DNA from: Flavobacterium sp. SLB02
Lineage (GTDB): Bacteria > Bacteroidota > Bacteroidia > Flavobacteriales > Flavobacteriaceae
Length of the DNA stretch: 64,000 bases
Assembly: GCF_009664855.1 (NCBI RefSeq)
Contig: NZ_CP045928.1
Coordinates: 4,527,186 to 4,591,185 of the forward strand
Reading direction: 5' to 3'
The translations under genes and the position numbers were made by a program. Under the pieces are notes generated by a model. The model was not told the origin of the DNA and did not search any database. It worked only from the letters and a program-made list of their open reading frames with translations. This document shows positions 1 to 7,485 of the stretch, one piece after another (within the stretch, counting starts at the first letter, position 1; every line of letters begins with the position of its first letter).

Positions 1-453
1 TGCTCCGCCCTGGTCTCCTAGCGGAATAATCTGCGTAACTTTGCACTCAAACTGCACCGGCGACTCTTTTACACGATACGGTTTAACAAAATCTGACGGA
101 ATTTGGGTTAGTCCGGCCTTGATAAATTCGTTGACACCTTCTCCATATTCAGTACTGGCCAATGAGGCTTGCTGCACAATATCATAATTAACTACATTAA
201 TCACCACTTCACGAGTTGCCTCTGCATTGATCAACGTATGTTTTACAGTATTATCACGTACACGACGTGCCGGCGAAAAAACTAAAATTGGCGGATTGGC
301 ACTGAACACGTTAAAGAAACTAAATGGCGACAAATTCGGGATTCCTTTGGCACTAATAGTACTTGCAAATGCAATAGGCCTTGGCCCCACAGCGCTTTGC
401 AAATAACCCTGCAGTTTTGCCGTTGGTATTTCTTTTGGATCGATGCTAATCAT
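1..453 (-). CDS. Flavin reductase family protein (partial, C-terminus outside window)
   Basis: The 151 codons present start MISIDPKEIPTAKLQ and contain the stretch GPRPIAFASTIS followed by NLSPFSFFNVFSANPP, which is typical of the FMN-binding split-barrel flavin reductase family. Such enzymes reduce flavin with NAD(P)H or bind flavin for a partner oxygenase; the partner is not visible here. I chose the ATG at 453 rather than the in-frame ATG at 480, because a promoter -7 box lies at 492-499 and would place the transcription start near 485, too close to use the upstream codon well. The frame runs off the left edge of the window. Family call is firm; substrate is unknown. Confidence 0.85.
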   Translation of the reverse strand, partial: MISIDPKEIPTAKLQGYLQSAVGPRPIAFASTISAKGIPNLSPFSFFNVFSANPPILVFSPARRVRDNTVKHTLINAEATREVVINVVNYDIVQQASLASTEYGEGVNEFIKAGLTQIPSDFVKPYRVKESPVQFECKVTQIIPLGDQGGA

Positions 454-491
454 AGATTTTTCTTTTTGACCAAATCTCATTTCGGTTACTG

Positions 492-519
492 CAAAAGTAG
501 ATAAATCGTTTATCCCAAA
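492..519 (-). promoter_or_regulatory. Promoter of the flavin reductase gene
   Basis: Read on the minus strand there is TACTTTTG at 499-492, a perfect match to the Bacteroidota -7 box TAnnTTTG, with TTTG at 519-516 about 16 bases upstream as a -33 element. It supports the downstream ATG at 453 as the start. Confidence 0.55.
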
Positions 520-614
520 GAAATAGTTTTAGACTTAAAAACAAAAAATCTTTAGCCGTTTATAAAATATTAAATGTGTTTATTTCGTTATATTTATACC
601 TCAAAAAATAATTT

Positions 615-1763
615 ATGTCTTTTTCTGAAAGAAGAAATACAACTCGTTGGATTATTATTTTCATTTCCTTTTTAATCATTTCTTTGATTCTCTGGAACAC
701 TTATACTTTTTTCCAAATTTTCAAAAATGAAGAGAGACTAAAAATGAATCTTTGGGCCAATGCACAAAAAACACTGGTAAACGCCGATGAAAATACCGAC
801 CTCGATTTACCTCTTAACATTTTAAATAACAATACATCGGTTCCTGTTATGCTTACGATGTACAATAAAGTAATCAGCTCTGTAAATGTTCCTGAAGAAG
901 TTCTTGCCGACAAAAAGAAATCAATGTCGTATTTAAAGAACTTAAAAAGTGAAAATGAACCCATAATTATCGAATATGCACCAGGAAAACACCAGGAGGT
1001 ATATTACGGAAACTCGGCATTACTTAATAAACTCAAATATTATCCCGTTGCATTATTGCTGATCATCTTTTTATTTGGCGCTCTTATTTATAACTTTTAC
1101 AGAAGTAACAAGATGGCCACTCAAAATAAACTTTGGGCCGGAATGGCAAAGGAAACCGCGCATCAAATCGGGACACCTTTATCTTCATTAATTGGCTGGG
1201 TTGAAATATTAAAAACAGAAGAAATAGATCAGTCGATAACTACAGAAATAGAAAAAGACATTGAGAGACTGCAAACTATTACGGATCGTTTTTCTAAAAT
1301 TGGATCGGTTCCTGTTTTAGAAAAGCATGATATTATTGCAGAGACATTACATACTTACGAATACTTGCAATCACGTTTTTCTAAACAAGTTACTTTCTCT
1401 TACAATACTCCAAAAGATCCTGTTTTGGTTATGATAAACCCAACGCTGCACAGCTGGACGATTGAAAATTTAGTCAAAAATGCCATTGATGCTATGAAAG
1501 GAAAAGGAAGCCTGGATCTTCGAATTGAACAAGATGCGCATCATGTCAAAATAAACGTAAAAGATTCCGGAACCGGGATTGCTAAGAATCAATTTAAAAC
1601 CATTTTCGAACCAGGATTCACCACAAAAAAACGTGGTTGGGGACTAGGGCTTTCCCTTACCAAAAGAATCGTTGAAGAATATCATGGCGGAAAAATAAAA
1701 GTCCTCCATTCTGAAATTGGAAAAGGAACTACATTTCAGATTTCTCTAAATAAAATGGTTTAA
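615..1763 (+). CDS. Sensor histidine kinase, orphan
   Basis: Membrane sensor kinase of 382 residues. One membrane helix lies at about 12-32 and a second at about 142-160, with a short extracytoplasmic sensor region of about 110 residues between them. The kinase core follows: H-box around His183 in AKETAHQIGTPLSS, N-box NLVKNAIDAM with Asn289, G1 box DSGTGI (317-322), F-box FEPGFTTK and G2 box GWGLGLSL (341-348). No HAMP domain is evident and no response regulator is nearby, so its partner is encoded elsewhere. Its 3' end overlaps the converging transglutaminase gene by 4 bases. The signal sensed cannot be read from the sequence. Confidence 0.9.
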   Translation: MSFSERRNTTRWIIIFISFLIISLILWNTYTFFQIFKNEERLKMNLWANAQKTLVNADENTDLDLPLNILNNNTSVPVMLTMYNKVISSVNVPEEVLADKKKSMSYLKNLKSENEPIIIEYAPGKHQEVYYGNSALLNKLKYYPVALLLIIFLFGALIYNFYRSNKMATQNKLWAGMAKETAHQIGTPLSSLIGWVEILKTEEIDQSITTEIEKDIERLQTITDRFSKIGSVPVLEKHDIIAETLHTYEYLQSRFSKQVTFSYNTPKDPVLVMINPTLHSWTIENLVKNAIDAMKGKGSLDLRIEQDAHHVKINVKDSGTGIAKNQFKTIFEPGFTTKKRGWGLGLSLTKRIVEEYHGGKIKVLHSEIGKGTTFQISLNKMV

Positions 1764-2911
1764 TTTAACGGAATACCAAACCAACTTACTTTTGTAAACA
1801 TTGTTTTTCGAGCCAATTTTGACTTGCCTAAATATTTCTCAACAAATAAAAAATGTTCTTCGGATTGGCTAATAGCCTGATTTATTCCAGTTAATAAAGA
1901 AGTTATACTAGCTTGATTGCTTTTAGAAACAGTACCTAAGTTATCTAATAATTCTTTACTTTTTAAAAGCTTGTCTTTAGGTGAAGTAATCATTTTTTTT
2001 AGTTCATCATCAGAAACATTCGGCTTAAATTGATTATTTCTAAAGGTGACAAATGTATTGAACTCACCGATACCTTCATTATAAAGACTTACAATTTTAT
2101 TCACTTTTAAAAATTCAACTTCATTTCTTTTATAAGCCAGTCTATCAAAAATCATTGCATTTTTAACTCCGTTTTTCTCTATTCGATCTGCTGAGCTTAC
2201 TAATTTTTCAATCTCAGATAAAGAATTGTATTTTTCAATTTCACTATCATAATCAAATTTTACTTTCGATTTATTTACTGCAAAATTACCTTTATAAAAC
2301 TCTTCATTTGTTATTGGATAATCTAAAAATTGCCACAAATAATCAAAAGACATGTGCGATGTAATGATTTTTGACGGATCTGTTTTAAAATAATAATTAT
2401 TTATCTTCTTAACAAATTTACCTGCCGCAATAGAGCCTGATCCCCAGGTTGGATCAAAAACAAACCATTTACCGTCTATTTTTGCCCCACACCAGGCGTG
2501 TGATATATAATCGGTAAAACCGTTTTGTTTTGTGTATCCTTCTATAACTACAGATTCTATTCCTGCCTTGTTGGCGATATCATTAAAAACCTCAGCATAA
2601 TTAATACAAACTCCTTTTTTGTTTTTAAGTGCTTTATTTATTTTATCTTCTTTACTTTCGTTAAAGTTTACTGCAAACATATTTTCTACATCATAACTAA
2701 TATTCGAGGCTGTCCAATAAAACACAGCTCGTATTTTGTCTTCATCTGTTTTAAAATTATCTTTTATATAATTAGCAATATTCTGGGTTGATTTACCTGA
2801 ACCAGCGTCAATTTTAGAAATTTGCTTATCTACAACTTCATAATTATTTTTAACTTGCCCTGAGGCTATGATAGAATAAAATGTGATTACTAATACTATA
2901 TATCTTTTCAT
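1760..2911 (-). CDS. Secreted transglutaminase-like (cysteine protease-fold) protein
   Basis: 383-residue protein with an N-terminal signal peptide (about residues 1-18, ending IIASGQ). The transglutaminase-like core has the catalytic triad: Cys102 in KKGVCINYAEVF, His138 in ISHAWCGAKI and Asp153 in FVFDPTWGSG. Members of this fold in bacteria are usually peptidases or remodel peptide cross-links rather than true transglutaminases. The C-terminal 200 residues are helical-looking with no recognised domain. The gene stands alone on the minus strand, convergent with the histidine kinase. Substrate unknown; periplasmic or surface location inferred from the signal peptide. Confidence 0.8.
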   Translation of the reverse strand: MKRYIVLVITFYSIIASGQVKNNYEVVDKQISKIDAGSGKSTQNIANYIKDNFKTDEDKIRAVFYWTASNISYDVENMFAVNFNESKEDKINKALKNKKGVCINYAEVFNDIANKAGIESVVIEGYTKQNGFTDYISHAWCGAKIDGKWFVFDPTWGSGSIAAGKFVKKINNYYFKTDPSKIITSHMSFDYLWQFLDYPITNEEFYKGNFAVNKSKVKFDYDSEIEKYNSLSEIEKLVSSADRIEKNGVKNAMIFDRLAYKRNEVEFLKVNKIVSLYNEGIGEFNTFVTFRNNQFKPNVSDDELKKMITSPKDKLLKSKELLDNLGTVSKSNQASITSLLTGINQAISQSEEHFLFVEKYLGKSKLARKTMFTKVSWFGIPLN

Positions 2912-2934
2912 GATTAAAATTTTTGCTTAAAAAA

Positions 2935-2958
2935 AAATCACAATAAAAATTGTGATTT
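2935..2958 (-). terminator. Intrinsic terminator of the greA-HIT transcript
   Basis: Perfect 10-bp inverted repeat AAATCACAAT / ATTGTGATTT with a 4-base loop. On the minus strand it runs straight into a T-tract, just past the HIT gene stop. Confidence 0.75.
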
Positions 2959-2984
2959 CTTTTTAAAAAAACTTAATATTTTAT

Positions 2985-3377
2985 TTACAAATTTACCTGA
3001 ATACTTTTAGCCAAAGCTTCAAATTCTTCTTTAGAAAGTGATACTTTATCATGAAAACGCATTTCATCCATATGGTTTAATGGAATTAAATGAACGTGTG
3101 CATGAGGCACTTCTAATCCTACAACGGCTATCCCAACTCTTTTGCAGGGAACGGTTTTCTCTAAAGCGGTTGCAATTTTCTTAGAAAACTCCATTAGACC
3201 TAAATACAACTCATCATCCATATCAAAAATCTTATCGATTTCTTGTTTCGGAATGCAAAGCGTATGTCCTTTTGCATTTGGATTTACATCTAAAAAAGCC
3301 AAATAATTATCATCTTCAGCAATTTTATATGCAGGAATTTCTCCGTTTACTATTTTGGTAAATATTGTACTCATCAT
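2985..3377 (-). CDS. HIT (histidine triad) family nucleotide-binding hydrolase
   Basis: Complete HIT protein of 130 residues. The N-terminus FTKIVNGEIPAYKIAEDD and the C-terminal triad HAHVHLIPLN (His92, His94, His96) are diagnostic of the Hint branch, which hydrolyses purine nucleoside phosphoramidates. Two ATG codons occur in tandem (3377 and 3374), so the start is uncertain by one residue. It lies 70 bases downstream of greA on the same strand, in an arrangement common in Flavobacteriia, and a terminator follows it, so the two genes probably share a transcript. The intervening 70 bases hold a short palindromic repeat. Confidence 0.92.
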   Translation of the reverse strand: MMSTIFTKIVNGEIPAYKIAEDDNYLAFLDVNPNAKGHTLCIPKQEIDKIFDMDDELYLGLMEFSKKIATALEKTVPCKRVGIAVVGLEVPHAHVHLIPLNHMDEMRFHDKVSLSKEEFEALAKSIQVNL

Positions 3378-3400
3378 TTAATTTTTTAAAAAGCATTATA

Positions 3401-3446
3401 GTGAGATTGCTTTCGCCCCGGCGAACAGGTCATTCCTGGCAATGAC
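3401..3446. repeat. Short palindromic intergenic repeat (degenerate copy)
   Basis: Contains GTGAGATTGCTTTCG and GTCATTCCTGGCAATGAC, a small hairpin. The wording matches the larger element at 12411-12486 (GATTGCTTCGTTCCTCGCAA), so both are copies of one dispersed repeat. This copy sits between greA and the HIT gene. Confidence 0.55.
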
Positions 3447-3447
3447 T

Positions 3448-3924
3448 TTAGTCTCTTGTAATTTCAAGAATTTCAAATTTCAAAACTCCGTTTGGCACTG
3501 TAATTTCTGCTACTTCTCCAACAGATTTCCCCAGTAAGCCTTTCCCTATAGGAGATGTTACAGAGATTTTTCCTGTTTTCAAATCGGCTTCACTTTCAGC
3601 AACAAGGGTATATTTCATTTCCATTCCGTTGCCCTGGTTCTTAATTTTTACATTAGAAAGTACCAATGCTTTCGAAACATCCAATTGAGATTCATCTATT
3701 AATCTTGCGTTAGAATACACTTCTTCCAATTTAGAAATTCTCATTTCTAACAATCCTTGTGCTTCTTTTGCGGCATCATATTCGGCGTTTTCAGATAAAT
3801 CACCTTTGTCTCTTGCTTCTGCTATATCTTGAGATGCCTTTGGACGCATTACACTTTTTAAATGCTCCAACTCATCTTTTAATTTTTTTAATCCTTCTGC
3901 TGTATAATAAGATACTTTACTCAT
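3448..3924 (-). CDS. greA: Transcription elongation factor GreA
   Basis: 158-residue GreA. The N-terminal coiled coil (residues 1-75) begins MSKVSYYTAEGLKKLKDELE and includes the tip residues in ARDKGDLSENAEYDAAKEA, with the acidic D41/E44 pair that works at the RNA polymerase active site. The C-terminal FKBP-like domain ends with the motif ITVTSPIGKGLLGKSVGEVAEITVP-type sequence, seen here as SPIGKGLLGKSVGE. It rescues backtracked polymerase by stimulating RNA cleavage. Length is normal for the family. The leader just upstream forms a terminator-like hairpin, so expression may be attenuated. The HIT gene follows in the same transcript. Confidence 0.97.
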   Translation of the reverse strand: MSKVSYYTAEGLKKLKDELEHLKSVMRPKASQDIAEARDKGDLSENAEYDAAKEAQGLLEMRISKLEEVYSNARLIDESQLDVSKALVLSNVKIKNQGNGMEMKYTLVAESEADLKTGKISVTSPIGKGLLGKSVGEVAEITVPNGVLKFEILEITRD

Positions 3925-3943
3925 AACTTCGTCGTTTATATAA

Positions 3944-3977
3944 ATACAAAAAATCCCATCGGGACGGGATTTTGTAT
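3944..3977 (-). promoter_or_regulatory. Terminator-like hairpin in the greA 5' leader
   Basis: On the minus strand the leader starts AATACAAAATCCC and returns as GGGATTTTTTGTATT, giving a stem of about 12 bp with a 2-base bulge; the inner part, GGGATTTTTT, looks like an intrinsic terminator. The hairpin starts essentially at the predicted transcription start. Confidence 0.5.
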
Positions 3978-3979
3978 TA

Positions 3980-3987
3980 CAAATATA
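3980..3987 (-). promoter_or_regulatory. Promoter -7 box of greA
   Basis: TATATTTG on the minus strand, a perfect TAnnTTTG box, about 56 bases from the greA ATG. No clear -33 TTG at 17-23 bases. Confidence 0.5.
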
Positions 3988-4048
3988 CTATTATTTTTTA
4001 TAGTACATAATTATATGTTAATCATATAAAAATCAAATCTAAATAAAT

Positions 4049-4056
4049 TATTTTTG
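4049..4056 (+). promoter_or_regulatory. Promoter -7 box of the Rieske-like lipoprotein gene
   Basis: TATTTTTG matches TAnnTTTG, 24 bases before the ATG at 4080. Confidence 0.45.
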
Positions 4057-4079
4057 TTTCACTAATTCTTATTAAAATA

Positions 4080-4493
4080 ATGAAAAAATTCTGGCTATTA
4101 ATCGTGTTTGTTTCTGTACTTATCTCTTGCAGTGATAATGGCGTAAGTAACAAAAACCCAAACATACCAAATTATCCTGTTAACCTGACAGTTGACATGA
4201 ATTTACCGGCGTATTCTAATCTTAAATTTGCAAGTAACGCTGTTATCGTTCCGAATTACGGAGCAAAAGGAATTATTATTTTTAATACCGGAAGCGGCTA
4301 TAACGCATTTGATGCGGCTTGTCCTAATCAAGCTGTGAATTCATGCATTGCGATGACAATTAACGGTATCAATGCTGTTTGTTCCTGCGATAAAACGGAG
4401 TACAGTTTATTTACCGGACTTGGAGGAAAAGAATATCCATTAAAACAATATCGTGTTGAAGTAGGCGGAAGCGTAATTCACGTTTACAATTAA
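4080..4493 (+). CDS. Rieske-fold lipoprotein lacking the cluster histidines
   Basis: 137-residue lipoprotein with a lipobox ending at Cys17 (VSVLISC). The C-terminal half aligns with the Rieske 2Fe-2S fold: AFDAACPN at the first ligand loop, CSCDKTEYSLFTGLGG at the second, and the closing PLKQYRVEVGG. In a functional Rieske protein the loops read C-x-H and C-x-x-H; here the histidines are Asn83 and Asp104, while Cys81, Cys89, Cys101 and Cys103 remain. It therefore either binds no cluster, uses an all-cysteine or altered ligand set, or has only a structural disulfide role. Monocistronic, with its own promoter and terminator. Function unknown. Confidence 0.75.
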   Translation: MKKFWLLIVFVSVLISCSDNGVSNKNPNIPNYPVNLTVDMNLPAYSNLKFASNAVIVPNYGAKGIIIFNTGSGYNAFDAACPNQAVNSCIAMTINGINAVCSCDKTEYSLFTGLGGKEYPLKQYRVEVGGSVIHVYN

Positions 4494-4500
4494 TATAAAA

Positions 4501-4532
4501 AAAAGCCTGAAAATTTAAACTTTCAGGCTTTT
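4501..4532. terminator. Bidirectional intrinsic terminator
   Basis: AAAAGCCTGAAA / TTTCAGGCTTTT, a perfect 12-bp stem with an 8-base loop, lies between the converging Rieske-like and TonB receptor genes and has a T-tract on either strand. Confidence 0.85.
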
Positions 4533-4548
4533 TTGTTTTTTAGGCTTT

Positions 4549-6738
4549 TTAGAATTTCAATGTCAGTCCGGCCAGGAAATTAATCCCCGCCTGAGGATAA
4601 TAGTATGGGTAGATATCCCACATGGCTCCGTTTGAAACATATTTTTTATCCAGAATATTATTTACTAAACCGGTAATCATAATCGATTTAAAAACTGATT
4701 TTGGTTTTATCTCATAAGACACATTCAAATCGTTTACAAAATAGTCTGCCAGCTTCGCTTCAGGCAATTCGATATTGTTCATGTATTGCTCTCCAACAAA
4801 TTTTTGCAATAATGAAATGTGTAAACTCTCCATCGGGCTGTACACAATAATATTTCCCGCAATTACATTTGGCGAATAAGCAATATCTGTTGTTCCGTAA
4901 TATTGTCCTTCAACTGCTAAGTCAACGTTTTTATTGCTGCTTAAAGTAAAGTTTGGTCTAAGAAGGAATTTCTCTGAAAGCTTTATTGTTGCATCTACTT
5001 CAAATCCTAAACGGTAACTTTTTTCAGTATTGGCACGAATTGGCGCTCCAACATCATCTAATCTTCCCGTTAAGATCAACTGATCTTTATAACCCATATA
5101 GTAGAAATTAGAATTCAGCTGGAATTTCTCTGAATTGAATCTCCATCCTAATTCAAAATCATTTAATTTTTCAGGTTTTACATTTCCACCTTCATAATCG
5201 GTTCTGTTAGGTTCACGATTAGCACGCGCGTACGAAAAGTAAAGTGTATTCTTTTCATTGATTTCGTAGTTTAATCCTGCTTTTGGATTGAAGAAATCAA
5301 AAGTATCATCGACTATTCCTGTTTCTTTTGAATTTGCTTTGTACTGAACTCTTCTATATTGTAAATCTCCGTAGAAACTCAATTTTTCTGTAAACTGATA
5401 ATTGGCTTTCGCGAAAACATTTCCATCCGTTTTTGTTGAATAATCATCATAATAATGATCTGCCAATTCTGACTGTCCAGAGTTTCGCGCCCAAATTACT
5501 TTTCCGTAATGATCTCCTTCGTATTTGTTCCAGCCTCCGCCAAGAATAACATCCAGTTTTTCTTCTTTGTATTTTACAGAAAAAGTTGTTCCGTAAAAAT
5601 CATTGTCTAACCATTTCTGACGAATTAAATCTGTTCCCGGAACTAATTCTCCCAAGTCATTTTCAACCATTTTGGTAGGCTGAATTGGTCCGTATCCAGC
5701 AATTGGTTCGTTGTATTTATAATTTTCATAAAACCCTAGCCCTTTAGTATAATGAACAGCTAAGTTGCTGCTCCATTTATCAGTCCATGATTCACTCCAA
5801 TGTAACTGATAATGGTTTTGTTTGTAATTATCAGTTTCATTATCGTAGAAATGAACATTTCCTGCCTCATCTTTATATTTTCCTGCAGAGTTGTAAGTAC
5901 GATCTGAATTTAAAGTTTCAGCATCAATTCCGTTCCAGGATTGGTATGTTTTTTCGGTTCCACCAAAAACTAACGCTTTAATTAAAGTCGTTTTTCCAAC
6001 ATAAGTTCCTTGCAGAAAATAAGATTTCAGATCAGAAGTAGCACGATCTACATAACCATCAGATTTAATGGTAGACAAACGCCCGGCCAACTCAAAATGA
6101 TCGTTTAATAAACCTGTACTGAATTTTACCGTATTTTTATTTGAATTGAAACTTCCGTAAGAACTCGAAATTTCTCCCGTTGGCTTTGAAGCATAATTAT
6201 CTGTAAGCATGTTTAAGCTCGCGCCAAAAGCTCCTGAACCATTGGTAGAAGTTCCTACCCCGCGCTGTAACTGAAGACTTTCTACAGAAGAGGCAAAATC
6301 GGGCATATTTACCCAGAAAGTTCCCTGGCTTTCAGAATCGTTATACGGAATTCCGTTGATGGTTACGTTTACCCTTGTAGCATCGCTTCCGCGGACTCTG
6401 ATTCCGGTATAGCCTATTCCGCCTCCTGCATCAGAAGTGGTAACAACAGATGGAAGATAGTTCATTAAAACTGGAATATCCTGTCCTAAGTTTCTAAATT
6501 TAATTTCTTTTTTATCCATATTACTAAACGTAACCGGAGTTTTTGTCGTAACACGAACTGCCGAAACTAACACATCGTCAAGCTTATTGACTTTGGTTGA
6601 ATCTTGTACTTGTGCGAAAGAGTAAAGAGAATAGAATAAAGAAAATAGAGTAAAGAAAATAAATTTGGTTCTGCTCACTTTTTGAGCCTTAGAACCTTTA
6701 CCACTTAGTACCTTAGCACCTAAAAAAAATGTTTTCAT
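4549..6738 (-). CDS. TonB-dependent outer membrane receptor, probably for thiamine or a thiamine compound
   Basis: 729-residue TonB receptor. A hydrophobic signal segment (about 25-43, ending YSFAQ) is followed by a TonB-box-like LDDVLVSAVRV, the plug domain (about 70-180, with GIRVRGSDATRVNVTINGIPYND) and a 22-strand barrel ending in an aromatic FLAGLTLKF. There is no CarboxypepD-like domain, so it is a classical receptor, not SusC. A TPP riboswitch immediately upstream implies control by thiamine pyrophosphate and hence import of thiamine or a precursor, as known for Bacteroidota THI-element receptors. The first 20 residues before the signal sequence look derived from an intergenic repeat; an alternative GTG start lies at 6678. 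Confidence 0.85.
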   Translation of the reverse strand: MKTFFLGAKVLSGKGSKAQKVSRTKFIFFTLFSLFYSLYSFAQVQDSTKVNKLDDVLVSAVRVTTKTPVTFSNMDKKEIKFRNLGQDIPVLMNYLPSVVTTSDAGGGIGYTGIRVRGSDATRVNVTINGIPYNDSESQGTFWVNMPDFASSVESLQLQRGVGTSTNGSGAFGASLNMLTDNYASKPTGEISSSYGSFNSNKNTVKFSTGLLNDHFELAGRLSTIKSDGYVDRATSDLKSYFLQGTYVGKTTLIKALVFGGTEKTYQSWNGIDAETLNSDRTYNSAGKYKDEAGNVHFYDNETDNYKQNHYQLHWSESWTDKWSSNLAVHYTKGLGFYENYKYNEPIAGYGPIQPTKMVENDLGELVPGTDLIRQKWLDNDFYGTTFSVKYKEEKLDVILGGGWNKYEGDHYGKVIWARNSGQSELADHYYDDYSTKTDGNVFAKANYQFTEKLSFYGDLQYRRVQYKANSKETGIVDDTFDFFNPKAGLNYEINEKNTLYFSYARANREPNRTDYEGGNVKPEKLNDFELGWRFNSEKFQLNSNFYYMGYKDQLILTGRLDDVGAPIRANTEKSYRLGFEVDATIKLSEKFLLRPNFTLSSNKNVDLAVEGQYYGTTDIAYSPNVIAGNIIVYSPMESLHISLLQKFVGEQYMNNIELPEAKLADYFVNDLNVSYEIKPKSVFKSIMITGLVNNILDKKYVSNGAMWDIYPYYYPQAGINFLAGLTLKF

Positions 6739-6796
6739 TCGTAAAGAATTACGAATAAAAGGGGGAATTATTCTTTGTTAAATTAATAAATGTTTC

Positions 6797-6831
6797 ACGA
6801 CAAAATATAGTGTGCACGCCAAAATTGTCGT
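6797..6831 (-). other. Hairpin between riboswitch aptamer and receptor gene
   Basis: ACGACAA / TTGTCGT arms of 7 bp flank a 21-base loop. It lacks a following T-tract on the minus strand, so if it is the expression platform it would act on translation. Weakly supported. Confidence 0.3.
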
Positions 6832-6911
6832 TTATTTCCCTTAGCGACATTACTCGCTCAGGTTCGTTGGGTATGATCTCAGCTCGTTATTTAGAGCACC
6901 CCTTTGAGACA
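6830..6911 (-). ncRNA. TPP (THI-box) riboswitch
   Basis: On the minus strand the conserved blocks occur in order: GGGGTGC, GCTGAGATCATACCC, GAACCTGA, GTAATG and CTAAGGGAA. The first two form the pyrimidine-sensing arm and the rest the pyrophosphate arm of the thiamine pyrophosphate aptamer. The optional P3a extension is minimal. It lies about 90 bases before the TonB receptor start and begins at the predicted transcription start of that gene. High confidence by consensus match; mode of control is not resolved. Confidence 0.95.
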
Positions 6912-6914
6912 GTG

Positions 6915-6945
6915 CAAATGTAGTGTTAAAAATTTCAAAAGTCAA
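6915..6945 (-). promoter_or_regulatory. Promoter of the TPP-riboswitch/receptor transcript
   Basis: TACATTTG (6922-6915) is a perfect -7 box and TTG (6945-6943) lies 20 bases upstream, within the 17-23 spacing known for Bacteroidota. Transcription would start near 6911, the first base of the aptamer. Confidence 0.7.
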
Positions 6946-7011
6946 AAGACAATGGCAAAAATCAATTACAATAAATTAAATTCCAAAAAACAATAAATCC
7001 CAAAAAACTGA

Positions 7012-7065
7012 AATTCCAAATTCCAATTGAAAACTACATAAGTGAGCTTTTTGGAATTTGGAATT
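7012..7065 (-). terminator. Inverted repeat, probable terminator after arfB
   Basis: AATTCCAAATTCCAA (7012-7026) and TTGGAATTTGGAATT (7051-7065) are perfect 15-bp arms just past the arfB stop. The same wording recurs at 47524-47563, so it is also a dispersed repeat. It separates the arfB operon from the riboswitch transcript. Confidence 0.5.
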
Positions 7066-7080
7066 TTAAAATTTGGAATT

Positions 7081-7485
7081 TTATTCTAAATCTGGTTTTC
7101 TTCGAGATTGTTTTCTTTCAGAAATATTCTTTTTGTCTTTGATTCGTTTTTTAATTACCGATTTTGGGATTTTGGTGGCTTTACGAACTTTAGGTACAAA
7201 CAATCCTTTTTTGATGATTTCCAAAAAACGTTTAATGACAATATCTTTGTTTTTAAGCTGACTTCTGTCTTCATCACAATTTAAAATTAAGATATTTTCT
7301 GCGGTTAAACGTGGTGCAATATTCGTTAGCAAAAGCAGCTTCTCTTCTTCAGATAAAGCCTGAGAAGTATTCAAGTAAAAAGTCAAAACTACTTTCGATG
7401 ATACTTTGTTTACGTTTTGTCCCCCAGCGCCACTACTTCTGACCGCTTTAAAAGTTAACTCTGATATGATTTTTTCGATATCCAT
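7081..7485 (-). CDS. arfB: Alternative ribosome-rescue factor ArfB (aminoacyl-tRNA hydrolase)
   Basis: 134-residue protein with the release-factor GGQ motif in SSGAGGQNVNKVSSKV (Gly21-Gly22-Gln23), which hydrolyses peptidyl-tRNA on stalled ribosomes. The C-terminal tail is strongly basic (KVRKATKIPKSVIKKRIKDK and on), as in ArfB/ICT1, where it enters the empty mRNA channel. It lacks the codon-recognition domains of RF1/RF2 and matches the family in length. Its ATG overlaps the stop of the preceding gene (TAATG), so translation is coupled and it ends the operon. Confidence 0.92.
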   Translation of the reverse strand: MDIEKIISELTFKAVRSSGAGGQNVNKVSSKVVLTFYLNTSQALSEEEKLLLLTNIAPRLTAENILILNCDEDRSQLKNKDIVIKRFLEIIKKGLFVPKVRKATKIPKSVIKKRIKDKKNISERKQSRRKPDLE

